A stretch of 64,000 bases of DNA from Conoideocrella luteorostrata (GCA_032433595.1 JASWJB010000037.1:149449-213448); one strand, 5' to 3'; shown: positions 22,930 to 36,485, counted from the first letter of the stretch. Notes: a model not told the origin generated them from the sequence alone. Numbers and translations: made by a program.

Positions 22930-24681
22930 TTAGGCGTTTCTAGGGGAAACAAAACCTCCAATCATATGGCTATGCTCCGACTTTACGGGATTGCCCAGGT
23001 CGTATCCTTCTGGAGACATTGAACTATGCATAGCCATTTGTGGGTAGTGACCCATCCAGTTCTCACGACCAGAGGGCACGCCGGCTGCATCAGCATGCAC
23101 GCTGCCGCCACTCATGTCCACATCCATCCCGCCAGAAATACTCGTCGTTAACGGCTGCATACCGTGGAAGCCTGCCTGGCTGACAACTGACTCGGTTTCT
23201 TGTGCCACAGGAACGTACTGGCCCGGGGGATGCTGCTGAGACGGTAAAGCTGTCGGCAATATCGCCGGAGATGGACAGTATATTGCCGAACCTGGGCCGT
23301 GATAAAATAATGGTGGAGTTAATTGGCGCATGGCCGTTCCTGCGTCGCCGTAGTGGCATTGAGTTTGCCGGCCTCGATCTATAGTACTCTCGGAGCTAAA
23401 TGTCTGCTCAACTGAGCGAGGCACTTGCTGCCCTGGCTGCATGCTGCCATACGGCGCATACTCTAGAGCGACGCTTCCAGAAACCTTGAACTGGCTAATA
23501 TCCCTCTCCGAATCAAGCCGTGGACTCTGCGCATGAGTCTCATGTGAAAACTTGTGCCTGTACGGAGCTGGGCATCGTTCCCTGACAGGCGGTTCAAGGG
23601 TGCCTTCGAACTGGGTCAGATCCCCCGTGTTGGTAGCTAGGACTATCATGAAGCGTATCAAATAAGGCAAATTCTCGAGATGCCCTGCCTCCAGGATCTT
23701 TCGAGCAGCCATGCTTGTTTGAGGGTCCCATTGCAACACTTGTGCCTCGAGCTCCGGCCATGCCTTTTCCCACAGGGGGGCGACTTGAGATTGCCTCAGC
23801 AAGTTGCGTATTCTTGTTGAATAAGACCAACGGCCACTATTGCAACCTTCCTCAAAGTGTTTGACGATATGTCCAGAGTATTCTTTGAGCGTCATCACAG
23901 CTTCCTCCTCTGAGGGAGCTTCAAACACTCGAGTGCAGTTTTCGAATCCACATGCAAAGACCATCTGCGGGCATACTTTAACCATAGCCTCATCTACATT
24001 CATGTGCGAGCGGCCATGAGCATTGCGGAGATGTGTTTGGTAGGCGCTCTGCCAATCGTAGGCCATTCTGCATCCGGGATGTTGGCAAAACCACACGGCA
24101 TTCTTGTTGTGGAAGTTTTCGATATGCCGCCTGAGATCGTTGCGGCGGGTACAAGTCTTTCGAATATTTTCTTCCGCACAGAATCCGCAAGCGTAGTCAA
24201 GCCTCTGGGGCGCAGAAGGAACGCTCGTCCCAGGATCTGTTGTTGATTGGCGTTGGGGCTTTGGCGGAGGGAGGTTGCTAGAAACCGCGCGTCTCGAGTT
24301 TGGAACATAAGGAGGGTATGGTGTACCATTTTGCCTTACGACAGCCATCTGAGGTGGCAGATTATCTCTTCCAGAGCCGTGGAAAGGCTGAGAGAACGCA
24401 GCATCTGGTAACCGCACATGTCCTACCGGAAAGTATTAGCTATTATCGTATCACAGCCGGATATTTCAACGCCAGGTCGTAGTTGGGGCCATACCATAAG
24501 AGCCCGAAGTCAGATCTTCTTCTATCAGAATTTGGTTGATTTCCTCTCTGGTGTGTCTTTCCAGCAACTGACGTATGATTACGCGGGCGTTGTGGCCGTG
24601 AGTAGAAGGCGAGATTGCCAAGGGGCTTTCCATGTCCGACTCTGGAGTCATCATGTAGGACGGGCTGGAAGCCGAGGACAT
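22930..24681 (-). CDS. C2H2 zinc-finger protein, fungal family (paralog B)
   Basis: Exons 24681..24495 and 24422..22930 give 559 aa. The 72-bp intron has a GTATGG donor, a GCTAATA branch and a TAG acceptor; frame is kept (...TSGSYGHVRLPDAAF). Exon 1 has ARVIIRQLLERHTREEINQI, a helical segment. Zinc fingers start at C141/C144 (CGFC...HIENFH) and CQHPGCRMAY...HLRNAH, followed by MVFACGFENC, GHIVKHFEEG, IRNLLRQSQVAPLWEK and LPYLIRFMIVLAT. These blocks match paralog A in order and spacing. The C-terminal 270 residues are Pro/Gln/Ser/Gly-rich. Likely a nuclear regulator of unknown target. The promoter side is a further long gene-poor region. The pair may come from an old local duplication, since sequence identity outside the shared blocks is low. 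Confidence 0.88.
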
Positions 24682-27366
24682 GATTATGATGTCCTATGCT
24701 TTATCAAGGTGATAAGTCGTGACTGGGTGCAAACCGGACTTCAACCAGCCGAGATCGGGAGTAGTCTCCGGTGTTACGAAATCTGGAGAAGAGACCCAGT
24801 CGAGATTGCAGCCGCCTATGATAGCTGTGAGTTTACTCCATACAGGATATAGAGCGACGTGGGTGACAGAAGTGGGGAAACGAGAGTCCTCTTGACGGGA
24901 TGAGGATTGTATAATGAACTTTGAATAGTTGCAATCAGACTCTCATGGGCACCCTTCGTGGTGGGGATTTCTAGCTGGGTAAAGACGGGGATATGGTGCT
25001 GGGCGGCTTATGATGTTAATGAGGAGAGAGCCTTTCGTGGACACGTTCGCAAGCTCTTTTGGTTTGGTCTGGTCTGAATGACTGCTGTTGAATCAAGAAG
25101 ATGCATATATCTTTTCAGGTAGACAAGTTATTCTGTCAAAGGGAAAGGGGATCGTCTTTATGGCTTATGGCATGGCCAAGGGTCAGGAAGAGCTCCTGTC
25201 TCTTATACAAATACATGTTTGGAGGAAAGACGTCAGCCTCTAGAGGACCGCCGCACCCTGACGCTTACAGAAAGGGAAAGGGTAGCAAGGTATTGATGGG
25301 GGTACTCACCCGACGCCATGCTACCAAAAACGCGGCAACCGGATGAGGTGGTAGTTAAGCAACGAGGCTGATGGGCTGTCCCGTGCGGCGGCGAAGGCGC
25401 GCTGAAGCATCGGGGATGGCTCGCGGTGGAGAAGGGGAAAGCCTCCTGGGTAGGACAAGGACATCCTGAATAGTGGGTATTTGTTTGCCTACAAGTATTG
25501 TACATCTTCGACGATGAAACTGGGTGAATTGGGGTGAACAGTACAGACGTATACCCCGTACAGCTCAGTTGAGTGTGGTTTGGGACGGGGATGCAGAAGC
25601 TAGACACAATACTACATCTGGATTGGATTGACACATCCCCCATCTCGGTTTAGCACCTGGCAGGGTTGGAGACTGCGTTGGGGCCAGAAGCCAGGTTATC
25701 AAGAGCAAGGGAGGGGTGGCAGCCTCGCAAAAGAGACGAGAGGCGACTAGCACTGGACGCCCCAGGTTAGACCGGCGGGAGGGATCTTCAGAGGTGTTGT
25801 ATGTATGTATTGTATTCCGTGTAAGCCAACTACGATGTAATACTACCATTATGCCGCAATCTCTGACAATCTCGCCGCATGGAGCAACACGAAATGCACA
25901 GCTAATTAGCACGCGGCGTTTGTGGCGTTTAACCTTTGCTGTTGGCATTCCCCTCGTGGCTTTTTAAAAAGGGGAGACGCAGAGACAAGACAATCTCAAG
26001 AGGGCTGAACTATCCATCATCCAACACTAGGGATTGAACCAACATCCACCACCCAACAGGACAGCTTCGGCAATCCAGGTGCTTCTGTTATCCGAAATGA
26101 GTTTGAAAATGGAGTAATCTATACAAATCATTGTACGGTACAATATCGCACGGCGTTGAAGAGAGAAGTCGAGAACCGCAAAGGCGAGGATGACAGGGTG
26201 AGAATCGGCAATGCTACCACGATCTAACCTAATACAAAGCAGCCCAACACAGTACGGAGTACAGCCGAAGTAATCAAAGTGATGTTGATGTAGCTACGTA
26301 TTGCGGAGTAGCTGGTTAGTCGATCACGCTCCCATGACCCCATGTCCCCCATGTCCCGAAATACCAAAATCTCCTGTTATTGAACACAACGTCCACATCG
26401 ACCTGAACATTCGAGCTGATAGCCAGGGACTCAGAGGTGTGGGTGCAAATGGCTGACGGTTGGGTGGAATCCCCTGCACTACCAAAGGAGAATTATGAAC
26501 TGGGGGTGATGACTTCTTTGGATTTAACATTCAGCATCATTACGGAGCATGGTGCCAAGAGATGAATTTAGCGACTGTAGACAGGGTGGATGGTACTACG
26601 AAGCAATCATTCATCTCTGGTTGAAACATGGAATATTGCTAGTTCCTGTCGGAGTAACTCTATCGATCAGACTGGAGGTGAATCTCCGAGCACTCGACAA
26701 GGTCTGCGGTGTGAAGGCAGAGTGTTGCATGTCGGTGCACACAAACACTCCTTACCCCGTAGATAGTCCATTGTCGGTACTAGATTTCTAGGTTAATACC
26801 AGATGATGCCGGGAAACACGACAAATTCCCCCCAATTGCTCGCATGTGTGAGTTCGCTCTTGCATACTCCGTTTACACACTAGTATTGCATTGTACATAT
26901 GTAATACACTTGGCAGGTTCCTGTACACTACTCCGTATGGGTACCTCTGTTACCGCGGAGCGCGTTAGCCAGCATCTCATCTGCCACCCGCCATTTACAA
27001 TGCGTATCCTTGTGCTCGCCATTGTCAACACCAATGGCAAGGTAGGACCCTCCAGCAGCAGCTTGGTAAAGGCTTGAATGTTCCGGAGCACTGGCTCGTA
27101 CAGTTACCGTAGGCTGTGCGAATCGACGCCGTCGCTTTGCTCAATGACCCAAAAACCTCCCACTTCCAAGGGAGACACGCGACGACGATGGGATGGATGT
27201 GCATGTGCATGTGCATGTTTGGGGGCTAACACGTTTCTTCACAAAAGGGGGAGGGGGTGTGGTGGGTGGTGTGGAGGTGAGAGAATTAAAAAGAACAACA
27301 GACGGAACAGCCTACAGAGAGCATTGTCGAAGGCAATGACCAATGCTGTGGTACACACAAAGACAT

Positions 27367-27388
27367 GCTCCGTACTCCGTACTCCGTA
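27367..27388. repeat. Tandem CTCCGTA units (three in a row)
   Basis: Three head-to-tail 7-bp units CTCCGTA overlap to form two consecutive TACTCCGTA half sites. A reversed half site follows at 27443. Tandem iteration of a half site is compatible with slippage or with cooperative protein binding. Confidence 0.85.
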
Positions 27389-30300
27389 GATGTTTCACTT
27401 TTTTTCCCTCGTCTCTCCTTGTTGCGCTTGTATTGTACTTTGTACGGAGTATTTCAGTGCAATTCAGCCCACAAACCCCCCTGCTCAAACTTCAGGCCCG
27501 GGACGGCCGTCTACTCGGGACGGGATGGAATAGGATGAGCGAGCGACAAGGGTGCTTGATTTGACGAAAGACATCAGAGAATGCACGCTCAGGTCAGAGC
27601 AAGTGAGCAAGGCGAGCAAGCAAAACAAATATCTGGTGGCGTGTACGGTACCTGAAGTTCCCGGCGCTTCTGGTCCTGTCAAAATGTTTCCACCCCGGAG
27701 AATGTACGTCTTGCGATGCGCGGTGAGGATATCGTCAACAGTCCATTTCTCCTGCCGGCAGGTTTTATTTTTACCCTAAATAGAGATACTAGTGGGCTTC
27801 GAGGCAAAGACAACTCCCCGGGATGGCTGGGCCGGGAGACACGGCGCTCAGCCTACCGCGAGATGGCTCGACAAATGACAGCGCCTTGTCTCTTTCTCCT
27901 TTTTTTTTCTTGTCTCTCCTGTCACTCTCATGGCCCCCTTGCTTGAAACCGTTTCCAGTTGGCCGGCAGCCCCGGAATGACACTTCATAGCAAGGCACAG
28001 AGAGACGAGAGCGAGAAGGCAAAAAGATGTTGGCTCATGTTGGGCAGTATAAGCATGTTTACAGAATTAAAAAAAAAAAAAAGGATCGTTAACTCCATTC
28101 TTGTGCAGACAGTAACCGTAACTATATTATAAATTTCGGATCGAAATGCTTCAAAAACTTCATGTCTATAGTACATGAGTTGACGAAGTTGGAGTACTCC
28201 GTATCTGCAGCAGTTCTGCAGAGCATGATGAGACAGATGGGGTTCCTTGCAAAGCGCAGGTAATGTCGAGAGGTGGCAAGATGAAAAACAAGGCAAAGAC
28301 TGTCAACGCTCAGCCCCGGAATCCTGGTTCCAAATGGGCTTACACCGCAAAGTTGGCTTGCTAAACTTGCTTAATTATCAACCACGCGGACAAGACTTCT
28401 CTGGAGGTGAACCGCTTGGGACGAGACGGTTTCTCCGCCCGGCGCCAGATCGCGCTGTTGCCGCGTCACCACCGTAATAAGACACAGAGATCTGCCGCTT
28501 CAACCGTTCAGCCGTGTCTCCAGCATTCAACATTCAGCCTTCAGCCCCCCCGATCCCTCCCCAAGGAAGCGGAACACTTGCAATGATCCCCCGTAAACCT
28601 CTACTAGTCACCCTTAGCCCGTACTCCACAGTTCTAGCGGTGCTGGGACAAGGGTGTTCCGTGGAAGCAGGTGGGCGTAGTGCTGATGGGTGAAGGGCAT
28701 TTAGCTCGTAAACGTGACGGGCTGTAGATAGTCGTGCGGAAACAATCAATCTTGGCTCGCTCATGTGCTCTTACAATGCTGACCAATGACTTTATTTTCT
28801 GCTCAATTCTAAACCCAATAGTTGCATCCGCCAAAACCGTGGATGTCCTTTCTTTGGTTTGGTGTCTTGGTATCTTGGGGGCTGCTGCCATTTGCCCAAA
28901 TACTTAGTCTTGTTTTGAACTGCTTAGTCGTTTAGTGGCTATGCGCCGGCTGCGTAGGCAAAGTAGATACTCCCTACGGAGAAACTACTCTTCCTTCCTA
29001 ACTTGTTCTGGGCGGGGTGTGAGAATGGTGATAGCAACGATTGGCGTGCATGGAAAGAAGCTTAGGTTGTTGATGTGCTGTACGTCTATACGGCCGGGTT
29101 TTGTTTCTATTCTCGGTTTGCAGACCGTTGTAAACCAAGGAGTCCCACGCTGTCTGATTGATCTTCAGCAAGTAATTGGAGTGCAGGTTCCGTGAGATTG
29201 CAGATAAACAATTAACTACCGAGTACCGATCATGTGGCCCCCTCCCTTCTTCCGGCCGCCGGTTTTCTCGGCATTGCGCATTGTCAATCGTAAGCATTTG
29301 ACGTCGTTGAAACAACGCTCACCGACTGCCCATGCTGCTCCTAATAAATGCGTGTCCCAGCCCTCGTCAGCAATAACGATTTTGGGGTTACTAGGATTCG
29401 GCGAGAGCCGGAAGCTGTTGCAACATACGTACGGAGCATGTCTGCACCAAAATAGCCTTGTCAGACAGACGGACAACGACAGAACGGCGCCTGACTTGTC
29501 CGGGAATCGACAAGTGCCGCTGATAAGGCCAATTGATACACCTCCAATGACGCCCAGTGATGCTGGTCAAGCCACTGCTAGCCACGAATATGCTACAACG
29601 AGTGACCTCCGTCGTTCACCATCGAATGAATTCCTACTAGTTATAAATCACCGCGCCATCGTATAGACAGCTGAGAATCGTGCTCGCTCGGGAAGTGCCG
29701 CAGCTGTGGTAAGATCGTATCCCCCTCTTTGTGCAGATGGAGCGATGATTAGCATTTTAGTGTATGAGCTGTCCAAATCGACGTTAATTATGATCCGTCA
29801 AGCTTGTGATCATTCAGCCATCGAGCGGACTGAGGGTGAGATGCCTCCACTCCACTGCACACTCGCAATGCAGTTCACAGTTACCATGCCATGCTAGTGT
29901 TACCTCGTATGGGGTAGCCTGCACCGGGTTTAGACGCAGCGAAAACAGGCCCGTATGCAGCCCTAAACTGTATGTTCTATAAAGAGACGCCCCGGACACG
30001 TCAATGGTGATAGGCGATGCTAGACCACTTGGTCGTCGAGTGGGGAAGCAGGTCGTTTGACTCATATTACAGTATGGAGTAGTCGTCCGTATCTGGGAAA
30101 AATATCAGCGCGGTAATTATTACATACCGGCTTTGGCGGACTGGACTACGTACAATACGGTATCCGATTTATCAATGTGAGACTTAACAATCAAAAAAAC
30201 ACGAGAGAGCGGCACGATGCACCAGTATCGGTCATCCGAGTGTCCTATTGCAAGACGCAAAACACGAGCCCCGGTTACTTTTTGACAAGGGCCTGGGTTC

Positions 30301-32280
30301 AGTCTGACAGTTGATGAGTGGGACGGACATGGCAGGTCAAAAAGGGTGAACCCCTACCGCTCCCCGCACAGCCGTCCTGTCCAGTCAAACATGCTGCTCC
30401 CCTTGCGGCTGACGATCCGCGTCGGCAAGTGAGAAAATGGCTAACAACAATGCTGACTCTCCAGTGAGAGACCGTTGTCAATCCGCCACACTCAGCCGTC
30501 CCGAAGGCGCGTACCAGGAAACGTGCAAGACCCTTGCAACGCGTGGGCGTTTCCGCTTGATGATGGGTGTGAAGGGGACCAAATGGAGGGTGTCTCAGTA
30601 CACCTGCCCAAATGAAATTCCCTTTCCTTCTAGCCACAACATCTAATGCTGCCTCCTCATGTACGTAATTACGGATAGAGAGAGATAGGGAATCAAGGAA
30701 AATACGTACAATGAGCGTCATGTTTTACTGAGAGGCTCTCTGTGGAGACCTGGTGCAAGCGTTTCAAATTCCCTGACACACCGGCGCATGGTTTAGCGCG
30801 GGTGATCTGCTGCAACCATTTTGAGTATCACGATACAATCTAGGATCCACGCCACGGTACCACGCCACCAAAGAAATCATTGGAGTCAAGTCCTCCAATT
30901 AGTGCTCTTCTCCTGACTGCCCTTGTCCTTGATTCTCCAGCCGACAGCCACGCGCAGTCATAGTTGAAAAGGACGGGGAAACGAGCGAAAGTCAAGTTGG
31001 GCACACAGACATTACCTCTCGCCCCCAATGACATTCCAGCTGGCTCCGTTCGCCCCCACGAACTCCGGAGCATTTATTACCGACTTTCGTATTCCACTGG
31101 CATAAGTTATCATCCGACCCATTCAAGTAAGCCATTGCAAAATTTGACAATAGTAGAATCAAAGACGAGTAAACGAAGCATAGAGATAAGATTGCTCGTT
31201 GAGCCTTTTCATGTCCTACAGGATAAGATCAGTGTTTGTTGTTGATGCCCGTGACACCTGGATATGGGAGGGACTAACTAGGGAAACTACCGAGATCATT
31301 GACTTCGGATTGCGGGTTAGCAGCAATTAGCTAGGGGTACTAGAGGTTGCGAAAGAGAAATGATGGCGTCTGGGTGCAATCGGGGGAGCCCTGCGGGAGC
31401 TCATTAACTCACCATCCATGGCCATGCCAATGGTGTCAAAATGCTTACTGAGGTATCATTCGGTTAGCCGTTGTTGGTCAAGCCCTATGATCTCAACCCC
31501 CAGTGTTCCGGGTTAGTTAATATTGTGAGCAGTTCTGACGGGCTGCGCGTGTGGCTTGCATGTAGGTGTGCTACAACATTTTCCTTTTTGCTCATCCCCG
31601 ACGAAAAGACTATTATTCAGCCTTACCAAGAGAAGTGTTCATCGCGTAGCCATCAACCGCATAGTAACCAAGTGGAAGCGAGTGGACTTGAAGCTTGTGG
31701 CGAGCGGTACTAGCGCTCATGCGTGCTTACTTGTTATTTTCTCCATAGCCATTCAACAAGGTCTCTACGGAGTACGGAATGTGGTATTCTTGTTTGGACG
31801 ATAGCAAACATCGGCACAACCTGCTTGATGCCGTCTTATTAACCAATCGGAGCAACGGTAGGAGAAGAGGGCGGTCAAAAGAGTGAATATCGACGAGACT
31901 GGGGAGGCTGTTGGCTGGAAGGGCTGAAACGTACGGAGTAGTACAGAAAGAGGCACCACCAGCATCAAGCACAGACAGAAAGCTGCAGAAGAGAAAGGTC
32001 TGGCTAAGCAATGTAGACATGCTTCTAGAACATTGCCCGATTGCGTATTTCAGTCTCCATAGGCCGGAGGCGTTTGTGCAGCTGACCTTTGTATGACTGC
32101 ATGCAGTAATGCAATACGCAAGACTATTGACATTATTTGCCATTGAAAGGGATGATTGGGCTCTCATTCTGGTCCGTGCCAGAAAGGAAAAAAGAATGCC
32201 ACAGGGCTGGAGGATAGGTATTAGGGCTGCAAGGTCACCAATCACCGGAGCAAACAACAAGGCATGGGTCGTATGGAATG

Positions 32281-32377
32281 TACTCCGTACGTCGAGGGAA
32301 GCGGCAAGAACATCCCAGATCCACCTGCCTAGTTATTGTACTCGACACCAGGCTCAATACTGCATATGTACTCCGTA
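32281..32377. repeat. Pair of TACTCCGTACGT sites
   Basis: Two copies at 32281 and 32369, each continuing as TACTCCGTACGT, 88 bp apart and in the same orientation. Two reverse-oriented half sites lie at 31766 and 31932. This is the right-hand end of the palindrome-rich stretch. Confidence 0.75.
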
Positions 32378-33483
32378 CGTACACTCACATTCTAACATGC
32401 GCCCGCTCGCCAGCCGGCGAACCCGATCGATCTGGACAAGGATTCTTTCTAACTTTCGTCAACATCTGCAGAGAACATGCAATGGAAACATCTTCCGGAA
32501 TGGCCTACATGCAAGCTGCCGACCAATCTGCGCTGAGAATTTACAGCTGCCTCTATTGAGCTTTCTATTGTCACAGCCCTGTTGCCGCATTGTAGTTTCA
32601 TTCATCCCTGTTTTTCCATTTGCTCACGAGACGACGCCTCACCGGCAACGCCGTCTCGAAGCTATAGCGCTTAGATCACTATTAGATCCAACATCTTTCA
32701 GCAAGTTGTCGGCCTACATGATCTGTGCTCCGCACAGCAATACAATGATGCCATTTGGACTCGCTTATAGATATTACCCACCGTGCCATTTACAAAATTC
32801 ACATGGCATCATAGCATGACTCTTGCGCAGTGTTTTAACTAGCCCTCGTCCGAACGTGTCTGCCAAGCATGGCGCTTCGGAAGCACCGCTGCAGGACAGC
32901 TATTGTTGCAATGTGTCACTTATTGTTCGTACATTCAGAAGGCGGTCTTTGTTCGAAAGACTAGCATGATTCCACCTGTATGATGTATTGAGGTTTATGT
33001 CCCGGAGATGGCTGAGTACATACATCTTCGTCTTTCTAGGTGTAGAGAGTTTGACTAAGAGGTATTTGACGGGGAAAGTACTTGAATCATTCTCCATGGC
33101 GTCTGAAATCGTTTCAGATGTTTACTAGATTCACGCTACACAAGTTTACAAAATGGACCAAATTAAATGGCCGCCTATCATTTTGTAAACAACGCTCGGC
33201 ACAACTAGACAAATCGAAATTACGAGAATAGTTAAATGACTATGCGTTTTGCTATGCCTGCAGGTTTGGCATGATTGGACCGCAGAAGTAATAACATCAT
33301 ACTGACATTCCACATGGCTGCTCGTCAAACCTTGATGGAATTCACTACATCAAGTGCACGGCTACCAGGTTGCCACTTCTCTGCACGACTCGTGAGATAT
33401 CGGGGACCTCCATGAGTTCAAGTATGAAGGAGAGAATCGATAGTCCCCCCTTCTGCGGATTTTCGATTCCATAATTCGTGGCT

Positions 33484-35159
33484 TTAATCGCAGCTAACAG
33501 CGTCATCGCTTTCCACCACGTACAAGGCACTGCCGCCTGCTGGTTTGCTCACCACCATTGCTTGTTCCTTCTGCTCCTCCGTAAGTTTCAGTTTGGAAAA
33601 GTACTCCCGTTGTAGGGCTGCTTTAACATCCTCTACCTTGTTCACAGGTACTAAGTGTACAGTGCAACCTCCCCAACCAGCTCCGGTTTGTCGACTGCCG
33701 TAGGATCCAGCCAACAGTGCAACTCGACAAATATTGTCATTTTCGGGGCAGCTGTTCTCGTACAGAACTCGACAAGATTCTTGGGTCTCGTTCATAATGC
33801 TTCCCAGCTCTTGATTGAACGGGGTTGTATCTGATGCCCCAGTATGGAGCGGCCGCTCTAAGAGAGTGAAGAATTTCAGAACACGTAATGCTTCGGTAAA
33901 GACGTGAAGAGCACGCTGACGCAACTTGAAGCGCTCCGCTCTGACGGTTATTTTGCTCATGAACCGACTGTCAAGTTCTTCAACTGTCATATTGAGAATT
34001 TTGGCAACCTCTTCACGCGTGTATCCTTCTTCCTGTGTAAGTGTCTCTTTGGTGACTTCCACTAACTTCTCGAGCTCCTCTTCCTTCGACAAGCTTTTTG
34101 CTGCCGAATAATCGGACGTATTAGCGTAATAAAAGTATGTGTCGTGGAAACCCTGAAGGCTGATTCGCAATGGGCCAGCATCCTCTGGCAGCTGCGTGCC
34201 AGGTGGGTTCAGGGCAGCATTCAAGTATGCTGCAGCCAAGCTCACCTCAACGACGCGAAGGTTGTAGTGAATTGGAGCTGTGACATGCTTGTTCGCCGTG
34301 ACAAAGCTCTGAGCAATGAGGAAGCACAGTTCGGGATTCGTCGGTGGCATCTTGACCGTACGTGCCTCCAACAGAGGGCTGAATGATACAAAGAGTGCTG
34401 AGCCCTGCTCCGAAAATACGGAGGCGGCCTGGTCCATACTGCAAATCATTGTGAGTTAGCCGTCGGTATCATATAAACATCTACACATGAAACTTGCATA
34501 GACAGGGTACAGCAATGATCTCACCCTCCCGAGTTGACACCAACGGCGCGTTCGCTGACAATGGCCAGCTCAGTCAGATCCTTCTTGTCCACCCGATCTT
34601 GGCCGTTAGCCTTCATAACAGCCAGCGCACTCGTGGTGACGATAGCTGCGCTTGAACTCAGGCCCCCACCCACAGGGACGGTGCCATCGACCATGATTTC
34701 CATATTGCTGGCCTTAAACCCTTCCCCGTGCTTCTTGCGGAGCAACTCCAAGGCGCCTCGCAGGCCACTCTTGAAGTAGTTTGTCCATTCGAATTGGGTA
34801 GCGTCAATCTCCACACCAGTGCTTATAGGCACATCGAACTCGTTTGCTGAGAACTTGGAGCCCTCTACGTTGGCAATTCTCACCTTGAACGTAGAAGCTC
34901 CGTCTGCCGTAGGGGTGGTCGATACAGCCATGATGGCATCGGCGGTGATGGCCATGGGCAAGACTGAATACAGTGAATAATCGATGTGTTCGCCAATAAT
35001 GTTGACTCGCCCAGGGGACCGGGCAATGAAGTTGGCCTTATGTCCGTAGACTTTTTCGAATGTAGTAAGCAAGGTATTCCATCTTGGTCCCTCGTTGATC
35101 AAAGCCGCACTTGGGTAGATATCCGCCAAAGATTTGGCGACGGGTACAGTGCTGGACAT
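33484..35159 (-). CDS. gal1: Galactokinase
   Basis: Exons 35159..34525 and 34438..33484 give 529 aa, the usual length of fungal galactokinases. The 86-bp intron (GTGAGA donor, CAG acceptor) splits the Gly codon just before the catalytic motif. GHMP-kinase signatures are all present: PGRVNIIGEHIDY (49-61, galactose-binding), VPVGGGLSSSAAI (161-173, phosphate-binding) and SRQTGAGWGGCTVH near the C-terminus. NSGGMDQAASVF carries the catalytic Asp (D214). It phosphorylates galactose to galactose-1-phosphate with ATP in the cytosol, the first committed Leloir step. No other gal gene lies alongside. Start MSSTVPVAKS is the first ATG of the frame and fits homologs. Confidence 0.97.
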
Positions 35160-36485
35160 TTTGCGCTATCAGCTGTGGCTCGGGGAACTTTCAAATCCTA
35201 GCTCGTACGTATACTATGGTGGCTCTCGTCGATTTCGTTGTTGACCACGTCGAGTCTGTTTGGGGCACACCAGCTTTGGAACCCCACAAGTCACAGGAGC
35301 TGCCCCTCTTTAGCTCGAGCAGTTGGCTGTGATGTAATGATGAGACAGCCAGAACACCACAGTATATTGTTAGATTAAAGAGACTGAGCAGGATAACTCA
35401 TTAGATTTGTTGATGGAGCGAAAGAAAAGATCAAGTTCTGGACGCTTATTTCGGAATGAAGTGAGCGTGATGGTTGTGAAACTTGGCGGCCGAGCAAAAT
35501 AAAAGCAAGCTCGATAGGGCCCACCAGCACCCGAGCTCTCGTGTGCACGTCCGATGTTCGATTCCATTTTTCGGGGAGATTGCGGGCTCAACGTCGGAGG
35601 TATGGCACAGTTCCTGGCAAAGAGCGGGATCCTGATAGGCGCGCAAATAGCAATACGCCGCCTAAAATCTTGGTCTTGAATCTCCAGCCCCACCCGCACA
35701 TCAATCTTTCTAGGGGAACCAAGGACTTGACCGTCGCAGCTTTATGTTCAAAGAGCAAGGAAACAGGTCAGGACAGTTTCGATAGACGGGTATGTCTCTT
35801 CTTCTATTTAATACACTGCACCTCTGTACTCCGTAAAATGGGGGAAATTTTTGTTTTCATACGTGGGATGCCAACCGGAAATCATTTCGTCCAACCTCAC
35901 TCCAATCCGGAAGACCGGCGCAATATTCGGACAATTTGTTCCGTTGAGCCATAACCATGGATACGCTCTATTAGTCCACCTCATTCAAGCTAGGTCAGGT
36001 TGATAGCCAAGCCGTATGAGTTGATCAGTTAGACATGCTCTCCATCACGGTCTTCAAATATATGTCTCGTCGCGCGCCGTCAGTACTATTATTAGTCATG
36101 AAGCTTGCCAACTGGCGGTCCCACTTCAATATGGTTGGCAGTGCCAATTGTCAATTGCCAACTGCCACATGCCAACAACATCCTAGCCGCTCTCTCTGCT
36201 TGCTCATTGCTTGGTGCCCGTGGCTCACAACATCTGGATATGTCGCTGATTCCTCTGCTAAGAACGGTGGTATGATGTCTCCACCACTACCGTCATCATC
36301 ATCAATACGTTGAGGCTCCGTTCATGCACGCTATCAAGGAAATTACCATTTGCATACGATAAAATCTCGGGTTATATCACAATGAAGCCGTCTCAATGAC
36401 CTTGCTAAGCGTCGGGGTCTAAAGATAGATGAATATTGCCTTCTCGACGTCATTATTCACTAGATCTTCATAAAAACCTGCCAAT
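35160..36485. other. Intergenic with a TGCCAA-rich patch
   Basis: Divergent promoter region between galactokinase and the next gene. One palindrome half site lies at 35827. Between about 36104 and 36176 TTGCCAA/TTGGCA-type hexamers recur six times in both orientations. No gene supported. Confidence 0.5.

Larger units (their letters stand above)
24682..33483. other. Gene-poor stretch upstream of zinc-finger paralog B
   Basis: Almost 9 kb without a supportable gene. It carries the densest set of TACTCCGTA/TACGGAGTA half sites: 26253, 26929, 27373, 27443, 28195, 31766, 31932, 32281 and 32369. An A-run lies near 28070 and a short GCATGT repeat near 27200. A 236-codon frame at 32109-32819 is rejected as coding because it spans two half sites and shows no motifs. 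Confidence 0.5.

Noticed and set aside
26020..26075. Possible minus-strand tRNA from GGTTCAATCCC
   Set aside because: No A box at the right distance and the T-stem cannot pair.
32109..32819. 236-codon open frame
   Set aside because: It crosses two TACTCCGTACGT sites, has no motif, and other long frames overlap it.
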